This document shows, in pieces, positions 8,710 to 17,773 of a DNA stretch of 50,396 nt. The DNA is taken from positions 1-50,396 of the forward strand of contig NZ_CALMFY010000028.1 of the NCBI RefSeq assembly GCF_937863485.1, written 5' to 3'. How positions within the stretch are numbered: position 1 is the first letter of the stretch; the number at the start of each line of letters is the position of its first letter. A program made the translations under genes and the position numbers. The notes under the pieces were generated by a model. It did no database searches. It was not told the origin of the DNA and saw only the letters and a list, made by a program, of their open reading frames with translations. Origin of the DNA: an uncultured Nostoc sp. GTDB lineage: Bacteria > Cyanobacteriota > Cyanobacteriia > Cyanobacteriales > Nostocaceae.

Positions 8710-9999
8710 ATGATTTCAAAATCCCTGTTGCTGCCAGAACCTGCTTCTCCAGCACATATATGTCCATTTGATCAAGCCTGTAGCTACTTAGAAGCGGCAG
8801 CTAAAGAATTAAATTTAAATCAAGGTTTGCTGGAAATTCTCAGCCACCCGCGTAAGGTTGTCACGGTTTCCATTCCCGTGAAACTAGATGATGGGCAAAT
8901 ACAAGTTCTCGCTGGACATCGAGTGCAGCACTCCGATGTTTTAGGCCCCTACAAAGGTGGAATTCGTTATCACCCGGCTGTGACACTGCGAGAAGTTTCA
9001 GCTTTGGCAATGTTGATGACCTGGAAATGTGCTTTGTTAGGTATTCCTTACGGTGGTGGTAAGGGTGGTATTGCTATAGATCCAAAACGTTACAGTGTTG
9101 GCGAATTAGAGCGAATCAGCCGTCGATATATCAGCGAGTTGATTAAAGATATTGGGCCTGCGGTAGATATTCCTGCACCCGACATGGGTACTTCTGCCCG
9201 TGAGATGGCTTGGATGATGGACACTTACTCTGTAAATGTCGGTCATGCTGTACCAGGGGTTGTGACTGGGAAACCGCTTTCTATTGGTGGTTCGCTGGGA
9301 CGGGAAATGGCAACCGGACGTGGCGTGATGATTATTGTGCGTGAGGCGCTAGCAGAACAAGGTAAATCCTTGGCAGGAGTGCGAGTAGTTATCCAGGGTT
9401 TCGGTAACGTTGGTAGTGCCGCAGCGGAATTACTACATCAAGCAGGCGCGAAAATTATCGCTGTTTCAACGGGTGCTGGGGGAGTATTTTCCGAAGTTGG
9501 TCTTGATATTTCCAAGTTGAAAGTCTACGCTGCTGAAAATCGCAAGAGTATTGTGGGTTTCCCGCAAGCTGTACCAATTAGCAATGCAGATTTATTAAGT
9601 TTACCCTGCGATGTCTTAATACCAGCAGCTTTGGAAAACCAGATCACTGAAGAAAATGTGAATCAGGTACAAGCGCAGATTGTGGCAGAAGCAGCTAACG
9701 GGCCAGTTACTCTTGAGGCTAACTTGTCGTTAGAGGCGCGGGGTGTGACAGTGCTACCGGATATCTTGGCGAATGCTGGTGGTGTGGTAGTCAGTTATTT
9801 GGAATGGGTGCAGGGTCTTTCCTATGTATTTTGGGATGAGGAACGTGTCAACCGCGAAATGGAGTATTTGATGGTGCAAGCCTACCGCCGGGTGATTCAG
9901 CAGTCGAAGGTACGGCAAATTCCTTTAAGGTTAGCAGCTTACACACTGGGGGTAGGTAGAGTGGCGCAGGCGCTGACTGATAGAGGTCTTTATCCTTAA
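8710..9999 (+). CDS. gdhA: Glutamate dehydrogenase family (Glu/Leu/Phe/Val dehydrogenase)
   Basis: A 429-residue enzyme of the usual family size. It shows LGPYKGGIRYHP (about 78), the catalytic-lysine motif PYGGGKGGIAIDP (about 115), DIPAPDMGTSAREMAWMMD (about 156-174), and the Rossmann motif IQGFGNVGSAAAELL (about 230). It catalyses reversible oxidative deamination of glutamate (or a related amino acid) to 2-oxoglutarate and ammonia. The glycine-rich dinucleotide loop GFGNVG is clear, but NAD versus NADP preference cannot be decided by eye. TTAGGAGAAAATTTT places a good Shine-Dalgarno site before the ATG. It stands alone, convergent with the following oxidoreductase gene. Confidence 0.92.
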   Translation: MISKSLLLPEPASPAHICPFDQACSYLEAAAKELNLNQGLLEILSHPRKVVTVSIPVKLDDGQIQVLAGHRVQHSDVLGPYKGGIRYHPAVTLREVSALAMLMTWKCALLGIPYGGGKGGIAIDPKRYSVGELERISRRYISELIKDIGPAVDIPAPDMGTSAREMAWMMDTYSVNVGHAVPGVVTGKPLSIGGSLGREMATGRGVMIIVREALAEQGKSLAGVRVVIQGFGNVGSAAAELLHQAGAKIIAVSTGAGGVFSEVGLDISKLKVYAAENRKSIVGFPQAVPISNADLLSLPCDVLIPAALENQITEENVNQVQAQIVAEAANGPVTLEANLSLEARGVTVLPDILANAGGVVVSYLEWVQGLSYVFWDEERVNREMEYLMVQAYRRVIQQSKVRQIPLRLAAYTLGVGRVAQALTDRGLYP

Positions 10000-10129
10000 A
10001 TTTTTATATTTAGTTGTTCACGGGGCAGAATAGATCATTATCGGCAATAATTGTATTTGATCCGCCATTGATTTATCTGTCTTTTTTTGTTGAGCGATCG
10101 CTACAACATAAACTGTATTAATCGGATGA

Positions 10130-10151
10130 ACAAGGGGATTTTGCCCCTTGT
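10130..10151. terminator. Stem-loop between convergent genes
   Basis: ACAAGGGG (10130-10137) pairs with CCCCTTGT (10144-10151) over a 6-base loop. It sits between the 3' ends of gdhA and the Gfo/Idh/MocA gene and could terminate either transcript, although a long T-run is absent on both sides. Confidence 0.5.
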
Positions 10152-10195
10152 CTTACCAAGCTGATATTATTTGGTCAAGGATACTTCAACCTACC

Positions 10196-11332
10196 TTACT
10201 CATTAGAAGGTGCAGCAGCATTAATCAGGTCTGGCGTTTCCTCAAGAGGAGGACGTTGAATAGCTTGAGCCGATGTGGGACGTTGATGGCGTAGTTTACC
10301 GCCGCCGGCATCGCGAGTTTCTATCTGCACAGGTTGACGCGTCTCAATTGACTTGTAGAGCGCTTGAATGATCGAAACATCAATCAACCCCTCCGTTCCA
10401 GATGGCTCTGGATTTTTATCTTGCAGAATACAATCAGAGAAGTAGATAAATTCAGCTGCTAGTTGATCGTGATCCTCAAAGGTACGCTCTTGGGTTTCAC
10501 CATTAATTGTTAGGTAGTGCTTCAGTTCTCCCTGCCAAGCATAGGCAGATTCTACTCGCAAATCGCCTTGAGTACCTACAATCTGATAGCTCGAAACACT
10601 AGCCCCTCCAAAGCTACAGGTAAATGTTGCCAATCGCTCGTTGGGAAAACGTAAGATGACGCTAGTCATTTCTTCCACTTCGCTGAAGCGTTCTTCTCCC
10701 TTATTGGCAGCTACAGCAAATACTTCAATTGGTTCATCTTGCAATAGATAACGTGCAGCATTAATGCAGTAAATGCCAATATCATAGAGCGTGCCACCAC
10801 CTGTGACATCTCGCAAACGAATATTGCCTTCTTCTACTTGCTGAGTAAAAACCGAGTTGAAAATCCGTGGTTCACCAATTTGCTTTGAGCGGACAATTTC
10901 GACTGCTTGTAAATTGGCTTCTTCTAAATGTAAGCGGTAGGCAATCATCAGCTTCACATTGTTGTCATTGGCAGCTTTAATCATTGCCTCACACTCTTCT
11001 TCAGTCGTTGCCATTGGCTTTTCACATAATACATGAATTGCCTGATTAGCAGCCCGTACAGTGTACTCGCAATGCAAGTGATTGGGCAGCGCAATATAAA
11101 CGGCATCAACCTCGCCGCTTGTCAGACAGTCTTCATATTGCTCGTAGGAGTAAGTATGCTTAATATCATATTTTTTGCTCAGTTCTTCGCTTTTAGTGGC
11201 GTCATCTGAGACTAGTGCCACTAATTCCGAGTTTTCAGTGTGGACAAAGGAAGGCAAGGCGGCTTCTTGAGCAAACCAACCTAAACCAACAACGGCATAA
11301 CGAATTTTACGCTGATCATTTGTAGCAGTCAT
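10196..11332 (-). CDS. Gfo/Idh/MocA family NAD(P)-dependent oxidoreductase
   Basis: A 378-residue protein with the N-terminal Rossmann motif YAVVGLGWFAQEAALPSF (residues 12-29). The family hallmark CEKPMATTEEE, containing the catalytic EKP lysine, is near residue 100. The C-terminal half has the alpha/beta domain with GGGTLYDIGIYCINAARYL (about 178-196), as in glucose-fructose oxidoreductases and sugar dehydrogenases. The substrate is probably a sugar, inositol or related polyol; it cannot be read from the sequence. The last about 40 residues are a Pro/Ala/Gln-rich extension. GAGGT lies 6 bases before the ATG. It is monocistronic as far as can be seen. Confidence 0.88.
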   Translation of the reverse strand: MTATNDQRKIRYAVVGLGWFAQEAALPSFVHTENSELVALVSDDATKSEELSKKYDIKHTYSYEQYEDCLTSGEVDAVYIALPNHLHCEYTVRAANQAIHVLCEKPMATTEEECEAMIKAANDNNVKLMIAYRLHLEEANLQAVEIVRSKQIGEPRIFNSVFTQQVEEGNIRLRDVTGGGTLYDIGIYCINAARYLLQDEPIEVFAVAANKGEERFSEVEEMTSVILRFPNERLATFTCSFGGASVSSYQIVGTQGDLRVESAYAWQGELKHYLTINGETQERTFEDHDQLAAEFIYFSDCILQDKNPEPSGTEGLIDVSIIQALYKSIETRQPVQIETRDAGGGKLRHQRPTSAQAIQRPPLEETPDLINAAAPSNE

Positions 11333-11988
11333 TTTTATACCTCATGATGAATAGCTTGGTAATTTTAAGGGACTTCCAGTTAAAAAAACATCCCATCATA
11401 GGGGCGCAAGGCCAAGATCCCCTACAAATGTACAAATAATTTTGGATAATTTATTTTTTGTCAGTCCCTAATGCCTTAATTACGTGCAAATTCTGGTTTG
11501 TTTATCTGCTTCAATTAATGAAAGAATGTCTGTTGCTTTAGTTTTAGCTATCTTTTCCCTTCACTAAATAATCGATTTCTAGGGCTGAGAATTTGGAGGT
11601 TGATGAATGGTATCTCGTATATTCTCAATGACTTGGTAAATTAAAACCTCATTCTTTCAGTAAGCTTTAGTTTAGACTTAAGGAATATTTTTGGTATTGC
11701 ACCCTAACTGAAATTCATAACCTTGGCATGATGGATACTGAGTATGTAGCATTAGCAGCCCAAGGCTACGACCCTAATCTGGAACACCAACTGAAGATTT
11801 CCCCACAGACCAGTCGCTTATATAATCAATCAACCAACAACTAAACTTTCTTTATTATGATAGTGTCACAGGGAGTATTTTTATTTTGGTGAGAGATTGG
11901 AGGCAACTCTGAATATTGATAACCTGAAGCACAATTGGTGTACAAAACACAGTGTGTATAATACAACTTATGGGAGTTTAACAAGTGT
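11333..11988. other. Intergenic region with gene-poor, degraded appearance
   Basis: About 650 bases. A fragment near 11400-11425 (GGGGCGCAAGGCCAAGATCC) belongs to a dispersed repeat seen again near 35556-35580. A short ATG frame at 11728-11844 is listed separately. Nothing else was recognised. Confidence 0.4.
11728..11844 (+). CDS. Possible 38-codon small ORF
   Basis: Two consecutive ATG codons (11728, 11731) open a 38-codon frame (MMDTEYVALAAQGYDPNLE and on to TAA at 11842). Its composition is protein-like, but no ribosome-binding site is evident and no family is recognised. It may be the 5' stub of a lost gene. Confidence 0.2.
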   Translation: MMDTEYVALAAQGYDPNLEHQLKISPQTSRLYNQSTNN

Positions 11989-12379
11989 ATGGTGATCCAA
12001 ATACAACCATCAACTCAAACTTTATACGAACAAGATTATTACCTTTGGCTTAGGACAACCATCAACCAACTTCGCACTAATCAGTTTTCATCTGTGGATT
12101 TAGATAACTTAATTGAAGAGTTGGAAGATATGGGCAAAAGCCAGAAGCGAACGGTTAAAAGTCTGTTAATTCGACTTTTTGAACATCTGCTTAAGCTCAC
12201 ATACTGGAATGTGGAACGAGAGCGAAATCAAGGGCATTGGAAAGGTGAAATCAGGACAACTACCCAAAACAGAGTATATTAAAACGCAGATTGAGCAAGA
12301 GTCAGCTTATCAGCAATTTTTGGCGGATCATAACCTACCTGATAGCACTGGCTTCAAAAGACTGTTGCTAGATGATTAG
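11989..12379 (+). pseudogene. DUF29 family protein, truncated or frameshifted
   Basis: The first frame (11989-12282) gives 97 residues that match the start of DUF29 proteins: LYEQDYYLWLRTTINQLR, DLDNLIEELEDMGKSQKR, and HLLKLTYWNVERERNQGHW. DUF29 proteins are usually about 140-170 residues, and here the frame stops soon after GHWKGEIR. A different frame stays open to 12379 with a plausible helical end (EYIKTQIEQESAYQQFLAD), which suggests a frameshift or internal deletion near 12250. DUF29 proteins are abundant in cyanobacteria and of unknown function. The upstream gap is AT-rich and shows no strong ribosome site. Confidence 0.65.
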
Positions 12380-12389
12380 CCTGGGATAT

Positions 12390-12564
12390 AGATCCCCAAC
12401 TTCTTAGAGAAGTCAGGGATCTGAATGACGTGTGGTGAAAAGTGCGTAGTTTACCGCCAACCGTAGGCATCGCATAAAATCATTGTCTTGTAGAAAGTGG
12501 GAGATTAGATCCCCGACTTCTTGAAGAAGTCGGGGATCTGAATGGCGTGTGGTGGAAAGTGCGA
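12390..12564. repeat. Two copies of a palindromic dispersed repeat with shared flank
   Basis: The copy at 12507-12539 is a perfect inverted repeat (AGATCCCCGACTTCTT and its complement around a single G). The copy at 12390-12422 is the same element with a few changes. Both continue with GAATGRCGTGTGGTGRAAAG and GTGCG, so the duplicated unit is about 55 bases. A related, more decayed hairpin is at about 25178-25208. This looks like a REP/MITE-type short mobile repeat. Confidence 0.7.
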
Positions 12565-12734
12565 TCGCTAACGATGGATCGATTGGAGAATCTACTACCT
12601 GTGAATGCAAAAAAGGTGGCTATGGCACTAAAATGATGGATGCGATCGCCTCTGAACTTCCAGATGGTGCATGGCAAATGTCAGCTTTGCCTGATGGACA
12701 AGTGCAAGTTACACTGAGTTGGCGTTTATCCTAA
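12549..12734 (+). pseudogene. Short open frame of unknown origin, likely 3' remnant
   Basis: A 61-codon frame begins inside the palindromic repeat's flank and ends with GYGTKMMDAIASELPDG, then QMSALPDGQVQVTLSWRL and a stop. The C-terminal 45 residues look like a genuine protein end; I considered an ATPase-like C-terminus of a sensor protein but cannot support it. The 5' part coincides with the repeat, so the original gene was probably cut by that element. Confidence 0.3.
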
Positions 12735-12818
12735 GTTGATCTGGCTCAAGAAATTCATCCACGCCAAACCCGATTAAAATGAATACGCAACTCGCGCTTC
12801 CTCAAGGAGTATCAATCC

Positions 12819-13481
12819 GTGCAGCCGGACTTAATAGGCTTGGAAATTAGCAAAGGAGAACTGAGACGTTTGACTGGGTTCGATCCAGAAGACGTTTTTA
12901 GACCTTCTGTTTTGCGAGATAGCAAGAAGCGATTAGGGTTTTTCATCAATGAAATGCTGGTGACACTGGCGCTAACGCCAATAATTGTTGGCTTTGTTTA
13001 TGCGTTTATTATTCTGCCGACAATTGGTTCTTCAATTCGACTAGGAATTCTTTTACTAATTCTAGTGCCAATCCCGATATTAGTAGGACGAGCGCTCTGG
13101 CGGCAATTAACCTGTCCCCAAGGACTGACAATACTTTTAGATGAAGTTGATAAATATCATGACCTGGTTGCTGCCATCGATATTAATGACCAATTGGCAG
13201 CATCAGGAAACGTAGAAAGCAGTATCCATGACCGAGATCAAGTAACCGCCGCCCTGCAACTAATTAGAGAAGATTTAGTCCGCGCTTTGAAAACGGAACG
13301 AATTTTGCGAGATAATAAAAAATTGCTTGCTAATAACCAAGAGTTATTTGTTAATAATTTAGCCAGTCTGCAAGCTTTACAACTTAGTAGTCAAGCAGGC
13401 GAATATGCTCAACTGCTAAATCAATCATTGCAAATTGCGATCGATGTGCAAGCAGAAATCAGAAAATTGCAGAAAGGCTGA
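12819..13481 (+). CDS. Hypothetical two-TM membrane protein with helical C-terminus
   Basis: GTG start at 12819 with AAGGAGT 8-14 bases upstream; 220 residues. The N-terminus is polar and helical (about 1-45). Two hydrophobic segments (about 46-70 and 75-95) are separated by a short turn. They are followed by a C-terminal alpha-helical, partly coiled-coil region (about 105-220; Asn- and Leu-rich around NNKKLLANNQELFVNNLASL in spirit, ending AEIRKLQKG). No catalytic motif is seen. It resembles conserved cyanobacterial proteins of unknown function. It precedes the sugar-acid kinase gene on the same strand but is separated by about 185 bases containing a common intergenic repeat (CTCTCCCCAACCC type, about 13545-13588). 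Confidence 0.7.
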   Translation: MQPDLIGLEISKGELRRLTGFDPEDVFRPSVLRDSKKRLGFFINEMLVTLALTPIIVGFVYAFIILPTIGSSIRLGILLLILVPIPILVGRALWRQLTCPQGLTILLDEVDKYHDLVAAIDINDQLAASGNVESSIHDRDQVTAALQLIREDLVRALKTERILRDNKKLLANNQELFVNNLASLQALQLSSQAGEYAQLLNQSLQIAIDVQAEIRKLQKG

Positions 13482-13666
13482 ATTGATGTTTGAAAAGTCA
13501 CAAATGATACTAACAGACCTCTCTTTTTTAAGGAGAAAGGCTTTAAATCTCTCCCCAACCCTAATAAGGAAGGGGGTAGGGGGTTAGGTTGCAATTACTT
13601 TGATGTTTAGCAAAATACTTTTCAAATCCGAACTTTTCTAAAAAACAATTGCCCCGTTGACTTAAA

Positions 13667-15007
13667 ATGAGCAACAAACCAAAAATAATTGTCCTGGATG
13701 ATGACCCTACAGGTTCTCAAACAGTCCACAGCTGCTTGCTGCTAATGCACTGGGATGTGGATACTTTACGCAGCGGGTTGCAGGATGATTCACCGATTTT
13801 CTTTGTGCTGACTAACACTAGATCACTAACCCCAGAATCAGCTGCATCTGTGATCAAAGAAGTTTGCCATAACTTGAAAATCGCCTTGAATGCTGAAGGA
13901 ATTGAGGATTTTCTGATTGTCAGCCGTTCTGATTCTACTTTGCGAGGGCATTATCCCATTGAAACTGATGCGATCGCACAAGAACTCGGTCCCTTTGATG
14001 CTCATTTTCTCGTACCTGCATTTTTTGACGGCGGACGCATCACCCGCGACAGTGTGCATTACTTGATTATTGCTGGTGTACCCACCCCAGTGCATGAAAC
14101 TGAATTTGCCCGTGATTCAGTCTTCAGCTACCATCACAGTTATTTACCCAAGTATGTCGAAGAAAAGACTCAAGGACGAATTAATGCCGAAGTTGTGGAA
14201 AGGTTTCTCCTGGCCGATATTCGGGCTGGTAGTCTAGAACGCTTGCTAAAACTGAGTGGTAATCAGTGCGCTGTCGTCGATGGTGAAACTCAAGCTGATC
14301 TCAACCGCTTTGCAGTAGACATATTAGCAGCAGCAAGTCAAGGGAAACGCTTTCTGTTTCGCAGTGCAGCCAGTATTTTAACGGCTTTAGCCGCTTTACC
14401 ATCCCAACCGATCGCCGCGGAAAACATGGTGCAGTACGTGCGCCAAGGCAAACCAGGTGCGGTAATTGTTGGTTCCCATGTGAAAAAGACTACTCAGCAA
14501 TTAGCAGCGCTATTGCAAGTAGAGGGAACTGTGGGAATCGAAGTAAATGTAGCACGATTACTTGATCAGGGGGCAGATGAATCTGCGGCACTGCTAACTG
14601 AAATTCAGCAAAGTATACGGGCGGTACACGACGCTGGCAAAACACCAGTGGTTTATACTAGCCGTCAGGAACTGAGTTTTAAAGATGTCAACACCAGATT
14701 GGAGTTTGGGGCAAAAGTTTCAAGTTTATTGATGGATATTGTGCGGGGTTTACCATCTGATATAGGATTTTTAATCAGCAAGGGTGGTATTACCTCAAAC
14801 GATGTTTTGAGTACTGGACTAGCCTTAACTTCAGCCCGCTTACTCGGTCAAATTTTAGCTGGTTGTTCAATGGTCTTAACGCCATCCGATCATTCCCAGT
14901 TTCCTAATTTGCCTGTGGTGCTGTTTCCAGGTAATGTCGGCGATGCTGATGCCTTGGGGATAGTTTATCAGAGGTTAACCGTGCCAATTTTAGATTTTAG
15001 ATTTTAG
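13667..15007 (+). CDS. Four-carbon acid sugar kinase family protein (DUF1537/OtnK-like)
   Basis: A 446-residue protein. The N-terminal domain begins with IIVLDDDPTGSQTVHSC, the DDxTG-type signature of the sugar-acid kinase family, and continues with SRSDSTLRGHYPIETDAI (about 87-104). The C-terminal nucleotide-binding domain has ISKGGITSNDVLSTGL (about 366-381) and LFPGNVGDADALG near the end, as in 3-oxo-tetronate and D-threonate/erythronate kinases. It likely phosphorylates a four-carbon sugar acid with ATP. The usual partners (aldolase, dehydrogenase, isomerase of the tetronate pathway) are not next to it, so the substrate is uncertain. Confidence 0.87.
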   Translation: MSNKPKIIVLDDDPTGSQTVHSCLLLMHWDVDTLRSGLQDDSPIFFVLTNTRSLTPESAASVIKEVCHNLKIALNAEGIEDFLIVSRSDSTLRGHYPIETDAIAQELGPFDAHFLVPAFFDGGRITRDSVHYLIIAGVPTPVHETEFARDSVFSYHHSYLPKYVEEKTQGRINAEVVERFLLADIRAGSLERLLKLSGNQCAVVDGETQADLNRFAVDILAAASQGKRFLFRSAASILTALAALPSQPIAAENMVQYVRQGKPGAVIVGSHVKKTTQQLAALLQVEGTVGIEVNVARLLDQGADESAALLTEIQQSIRAVHDAGKTPVVYTSRQELSFKDVNTRLEFGAKVSSLLMDIVRGLPSDIGFLISKGGITSNDVLSTGLALTSARLLGQILAGCSMVLTPSDHSQFPNLPVVLFPGNVGDADALGIVYQRLTVPILDFRF

Positions 15008-15110
15008 ATTAAAGGATCTTTTGGTTCATGTCAGATTAACGTCCTGCTACGCGCTTTCACCTTTTGTGGGTGACACAAATCCAAAATCCAAAATTGAAAA
15101 TCCAAAATCT
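14988..15110. repeat. TAGATTT-type heptamers with a complementary array
   Basis: TTTTAGATTTTAGATTTTAG at about 14990-15010 covers the stop codon of the preceding gene. An array of CCAAAATC units at about 15078-15110 can pair with it. The same heptamer family is used at 21770-21862. Confidence 0.6.
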
Positions 15111-15149
15111 GTTGGCTAAAACTGTCCCTTGTCTTTTGGCTAGTACTGC

Positions 15150-16178
15150 ATGAATTCTGATTCTGCGATTCCCAATCTAAAGTCAAATTCTGCACTTCCT
15201 GATGCAGAACCAAACTCTATCCTTTCTGAGGTAGAGGTAAATCCTACTGTTTCTGATCTAGAGTCAGATTCTATCCTCCCAGATGCTGAGTTAAATTCTG
15301 TCCTCCTTTATTTAAAATCAAATACTGTCCTTGCGGATGTAGAGTCAAATCCTGCTAACCCAGATGTAGAGTCAAATCCTGATGCGGGATCAGATTTTAT
15401 CCTGACTGATTTAAATCCCGATGAGTTAGCATTACCAGGGCATCGCGTAAATGATAATACTCAAGTCCAGTTAAAAAGTCAGGAGGGACGGCTGTTATTA
15501 ATTTTGCCTCCGGAATCTCAAGGATCTGGCTCAGAACTCAGTTGGTCTGATATTTGGCAACAAATAAGGCAACGTCTGAATGCAGGTGATCGCTTCCGTA
15601 TATCTAACACGCCTGTACATCTAATGGCACAAGACCGCCTAGTAGATACCAGACAACTGCAAGAACTAGCCGAGGCTTTGAGTGAAGTTCAACTCCGGCT
15701 AATATCTGTCTCGACGAGTCGTCGGCAAACTGCGATCGCTGCTGTGACATCTGGGTATTCTGTAGAACAACTACAGCCCGTAACAACTCTTGTTTCAGAG
15801 TCCAAAGCGACAGCTACACCCCAGGCAGATGCTCTCTATTTGGAAACAACAGTCCGCTCTGGAGTAGAAATTCGTCATCCTGGTACAGTAATTATCTTGG
15901 GAGATGTAAATCCAGGTGGTATTGTAATTGCAGATGGAGATATTATCATCTGGGGTCGTCTACGTGGAATTGCTCATGCTGGGGCCGGAGGCAATCGTGA
16001 GTGTCTGATTATGGCTTTGCAAATGGAACCTACCCAATTGCGGATCGCAGATGCTGTAGCTAGGGCACCAGAAAAATTACCCATGCAATTTTCTCCAGAA
16101 GTGGCACATATTATGCCCCAAGGGATTCGCATCGCTAGGGCTAGTGATTTTTCTAGAAACCAATTTACTAAAATCTAA
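15150..16178 (+). CDS. minC: Septum site-determining protein MinC with N-terminal repeat extension
   Basis: A 342-residue protein. Residues about 115-225 correspond to the MinC N-terminal domain (including WSDIWQQIRQRLNAGDRF). Residues about 230-330 are the C-terminal beta-helix domain, with IRHPGTVIILGDVNPGG, IVIADGDIIIWGRLRGIAHA and AGAGGNRECLIMALQM, which binds MinD and the FtsZ tail. MinC blocks FtsZ ring formation away from midcell. Residues 5-76 are an array of about eight 9-residue repeats of the type S-x-L-x-D-x-E-x-N, Asp/Glu/Ser/Asn-rich and probably disordered; it is unlike the canonical protein. minD and minE follow on the same strand. Confidence 0.93.
   Translation: MNSDSAIPNLKSNSALPDAEPNSILSEVEVNPTVSDLESDSILPDAELNSVLLYLKSNTVLADVESNPANPDVESNPDAGSDFILTDLNPDELALPGHRVNDNTQVQLKSQEGRLLLILPPESQGSGSELSWSDIWQQIRQRLNAGDRFRISNTPVHLMAQDRLVDTRQLQELAEALSEVQLRLISVSTSRRQTAIAAVTSGYSVEQLQPVTTLVSESKATATPQADALYLETTVRSGVEIRHPGTVIILGDVNPGGIVIADGDIIIWGRLRGIAHAGAGGNRECLIMALQMEPTQLRIADAVARAPEKLPMQFSPEVAHIMPQGIRIARASDFSRNQFTKI
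15162..15377 (+). repeat. 27-bp coding tandem repeat, about 8 units, inside minC
   Basis: Units encode SAIPNLKSN, SALPDAEPN, SILSEVEVN, PTVSDLESD, SILPDAELN, SVLLYLKSN, TVLADVESN and PANPDVESN. The period is 27 bases and each unit ends in AAT, AAC or GAT. The copies are diverged but exactly in register, so the array expanded by in-frame duplication and was then kept open. Confidence 0.85.
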
Positions 16179-16471
16179 TCAGTAGCCCTGAATATTTACT
16201 TAAAGAATGAAGAGTATCAAGGATGAAATATAGCGGTTTTCATGTAGATGGAATACACTACTCTAATCCCTTTGTCCTAGCGAAGTGTATTGCACACAAC
16301 TGAGCACAGACGCAAAGCGGCTTGTCGCCAAATATCGCAATAAAAAAATATTCATCCCTCGCCCGAATCAGGGAGACCAGATATTTCTTCATACCTGATA
16401 CGATACTTCATACTTTATACTGCAATTTACAGTTTTATATTTTCTGAACCCTCATTGACCGCATTTCTATC
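16179..16471. other. minC-minD spacer with dispersed repeat fragment
   Basis: A 293-base gap. It contains GACGCAAAGCGGCTTGTCGC near 16310, a member of the dispersed repeat family seen near 30925. No gene or clear terminator was found; the size of the gap makes a separate minD promoter plausible. Confidence 0.4.
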
Positions 16472-17278
16472 ATGACTCGCATTATAGTGATTACCTCCGG
16501 TAAAGGAGGAGTGGGTAAAACCACAGTTTCAGCAAATCTGGGCATGGCTTTAGCCAAAATGGGGCGTCAAGTTGCTTTGGTTGATGCGGATTTTGGTTTG
16601 AGAAATTTGGATTTGCTGCTAGGGCTGGAAAATCGCATCGTTTATACTGCGGTGGAAGTCTTGGCCAGAGAGTGCCGCTTAGAACAAGCCTTGGTGAAAG
16701 ATAAGCGCCAACCCAATCTCGTACTCCTGCCGGCAGCCCAAAATCGCTCCAAAGATGCAGTCACACCTGAACAGATGAAGTTACTGGTGAATGCCTTAGC
16801 GCAAAAGTATCAGTACGTGATTATTGATAGCCCCGCCGGCATTGAAAATGGGTTTAAAAATGCGATCGGTCCGGCAAAAGAAGCGCTAGTTGTCAGCACA
16901 CCAGAAATTTCCTCAGTTCGTGATGCCGACCGGGTAGTGGGGTTACTAGAAGCACAAGGTATCAAGCGTGTTCATTTAATAATTAACCGCATCAGACCCG
17001 CAATGGTGCAGGCAAATGATATGATGTCAGTGCAAGATGTTCAGGAACTTCTCGCCATTCCCCTGATCGGGGTAATCCCTGACGACGAGCGTGTTATTGT
17101 ATCTACCAATCGTGGCGAACCCTTAGTGTTAGCAGAAAATCCCTCTTTAGCTGCTACAGCCTTTGAGAACATTGCTCGTAGATTGGAAGGGGAAAGTGTC
17201 CAATTTATGGAGATCGACTCGTCCCAAGACAGCATCTTCGCCCGTCTACGAAGGTTGTTGTGGACAAAGATTGTTTAA
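16472..17278 (+). CDS. minD: Septum site-determining ATPase MinD
   Basis: A 268-residue P-loop ATPase with the deviant Walker A motif ITSGKGGVGKTTVSANLG at residues 6-23, VDADFGLRNLDLLLG (switch region, about 39-53), and YVIIDSPAGIE (Walker B, about 115). The C-terminal amphipathic end (SIFARLRRLLWTKIV) fits the MinD membrane-targeting sequence. Bound ATP drives dimerisation on the membrane, recruitment of MinC, and MinE-stimulated release. Length and order (minC-minD-minE) are standard for cyanobacteria. Confidence 0.97.
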   Translation: MTRIIVITSGKGGVGKTTVSANLGMALAKMGRQVALVDADFGLRNLDLLLGLENRIVYTAVEVLARECRLEQALVKDKRQPNLVLLPAAQNRSKDAVTPEQMKLLVNALAQKYQYVIIDSPAGIENGFKNAIGPAKEALVVSTPEISSVRDADRVVGLLEAQGIKRVHLIINRIRPAMVQANDMMSVQDVQELLAIPLIGVIPDDERVIVSTNRGEPLVLAENPSLAATAFENIARRLEGESVQFMEIDSSQDSIFARLRRLLWTKIV

Positions 17279-17314
17279 CTTACTTTTCCAGTCTCCACGC
17301 CAGACCTATTCGTA

Positions 17315-17611
17315 ATGATTGAACTTCTAGAACGACTTTTTTTTCGCGGTCCTGATAGCAGTCGAACTCAAGTTAAACGTCGCCTGCAATTGGTGATTGC
17401 TCACGATCGCGCTGACATAGACCCTCAAACGTTGGAAAAAATGCGGCAAGAAATCTTAGATGTAGTCTGTCGCTATGTCGAAGTTGAGACAGAAGGCTTA
17501 GAGTTTTCTTTAGAAAGCAACCAACGAACCACAGCTTTAATTGCTAATTTGCCCATCCGCCGGGTCAAAGGTGCCATACCTGAGTGGGAAAGAGGTGATA
17601 AGTCTTTATGA
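17315..17611 (+). CDS. minE: Cell division topological specificity factor MinE
   Basis: A 98-residue protein starting [10 protein letters not shown] (membrane-binding helix), then the anti-MinCD part with [17 protein letters not shown] and the dimerisation domain with [15 protein letters not shown]. MinE stimulates the MinD ATPase and so confines MinCD inhibition. It lies 36 bases after minD in the same operon. The C-terminal about 15 residues ([13 protein letters not shown]) are a short variable tail. Confidence 0.95.
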   Translation: MIELLERLFFRGPDSSRTQVKRRLQLVIAHDRADIDPQTLEKMRQEILDVVCRYVEVETEGLEFSLESNQRTTALIANLPIRRVKGAIPEWERGDKSL

Positions 17612-17773
17612 TCTAGTTAAATTATCTTTAAATTGCAACGAATCATCCTAACTTTTGGATTAAAAGTATTTACAAAAAAGCGATTCCAAATGATATAAGT
17701 TAGGTAAGCCAGTATTGTATACAAGTATTACTTACACACAATAATTAGTTTCAACTAATGGAGTGCGAAAGCC

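Noticed and set aside
12870..12890. tRNA T-loop-like GGGTTCGATCC
   Set aside because: It lies inside a protein-coding gene and has no surrounding cloverleaf or acceptor pairing.
15162..15377. CRISPR-like spacing of repeats
   Set aside because: The repeats are 27 bp, contiguous without spacers, diverged and in frame inside minC.
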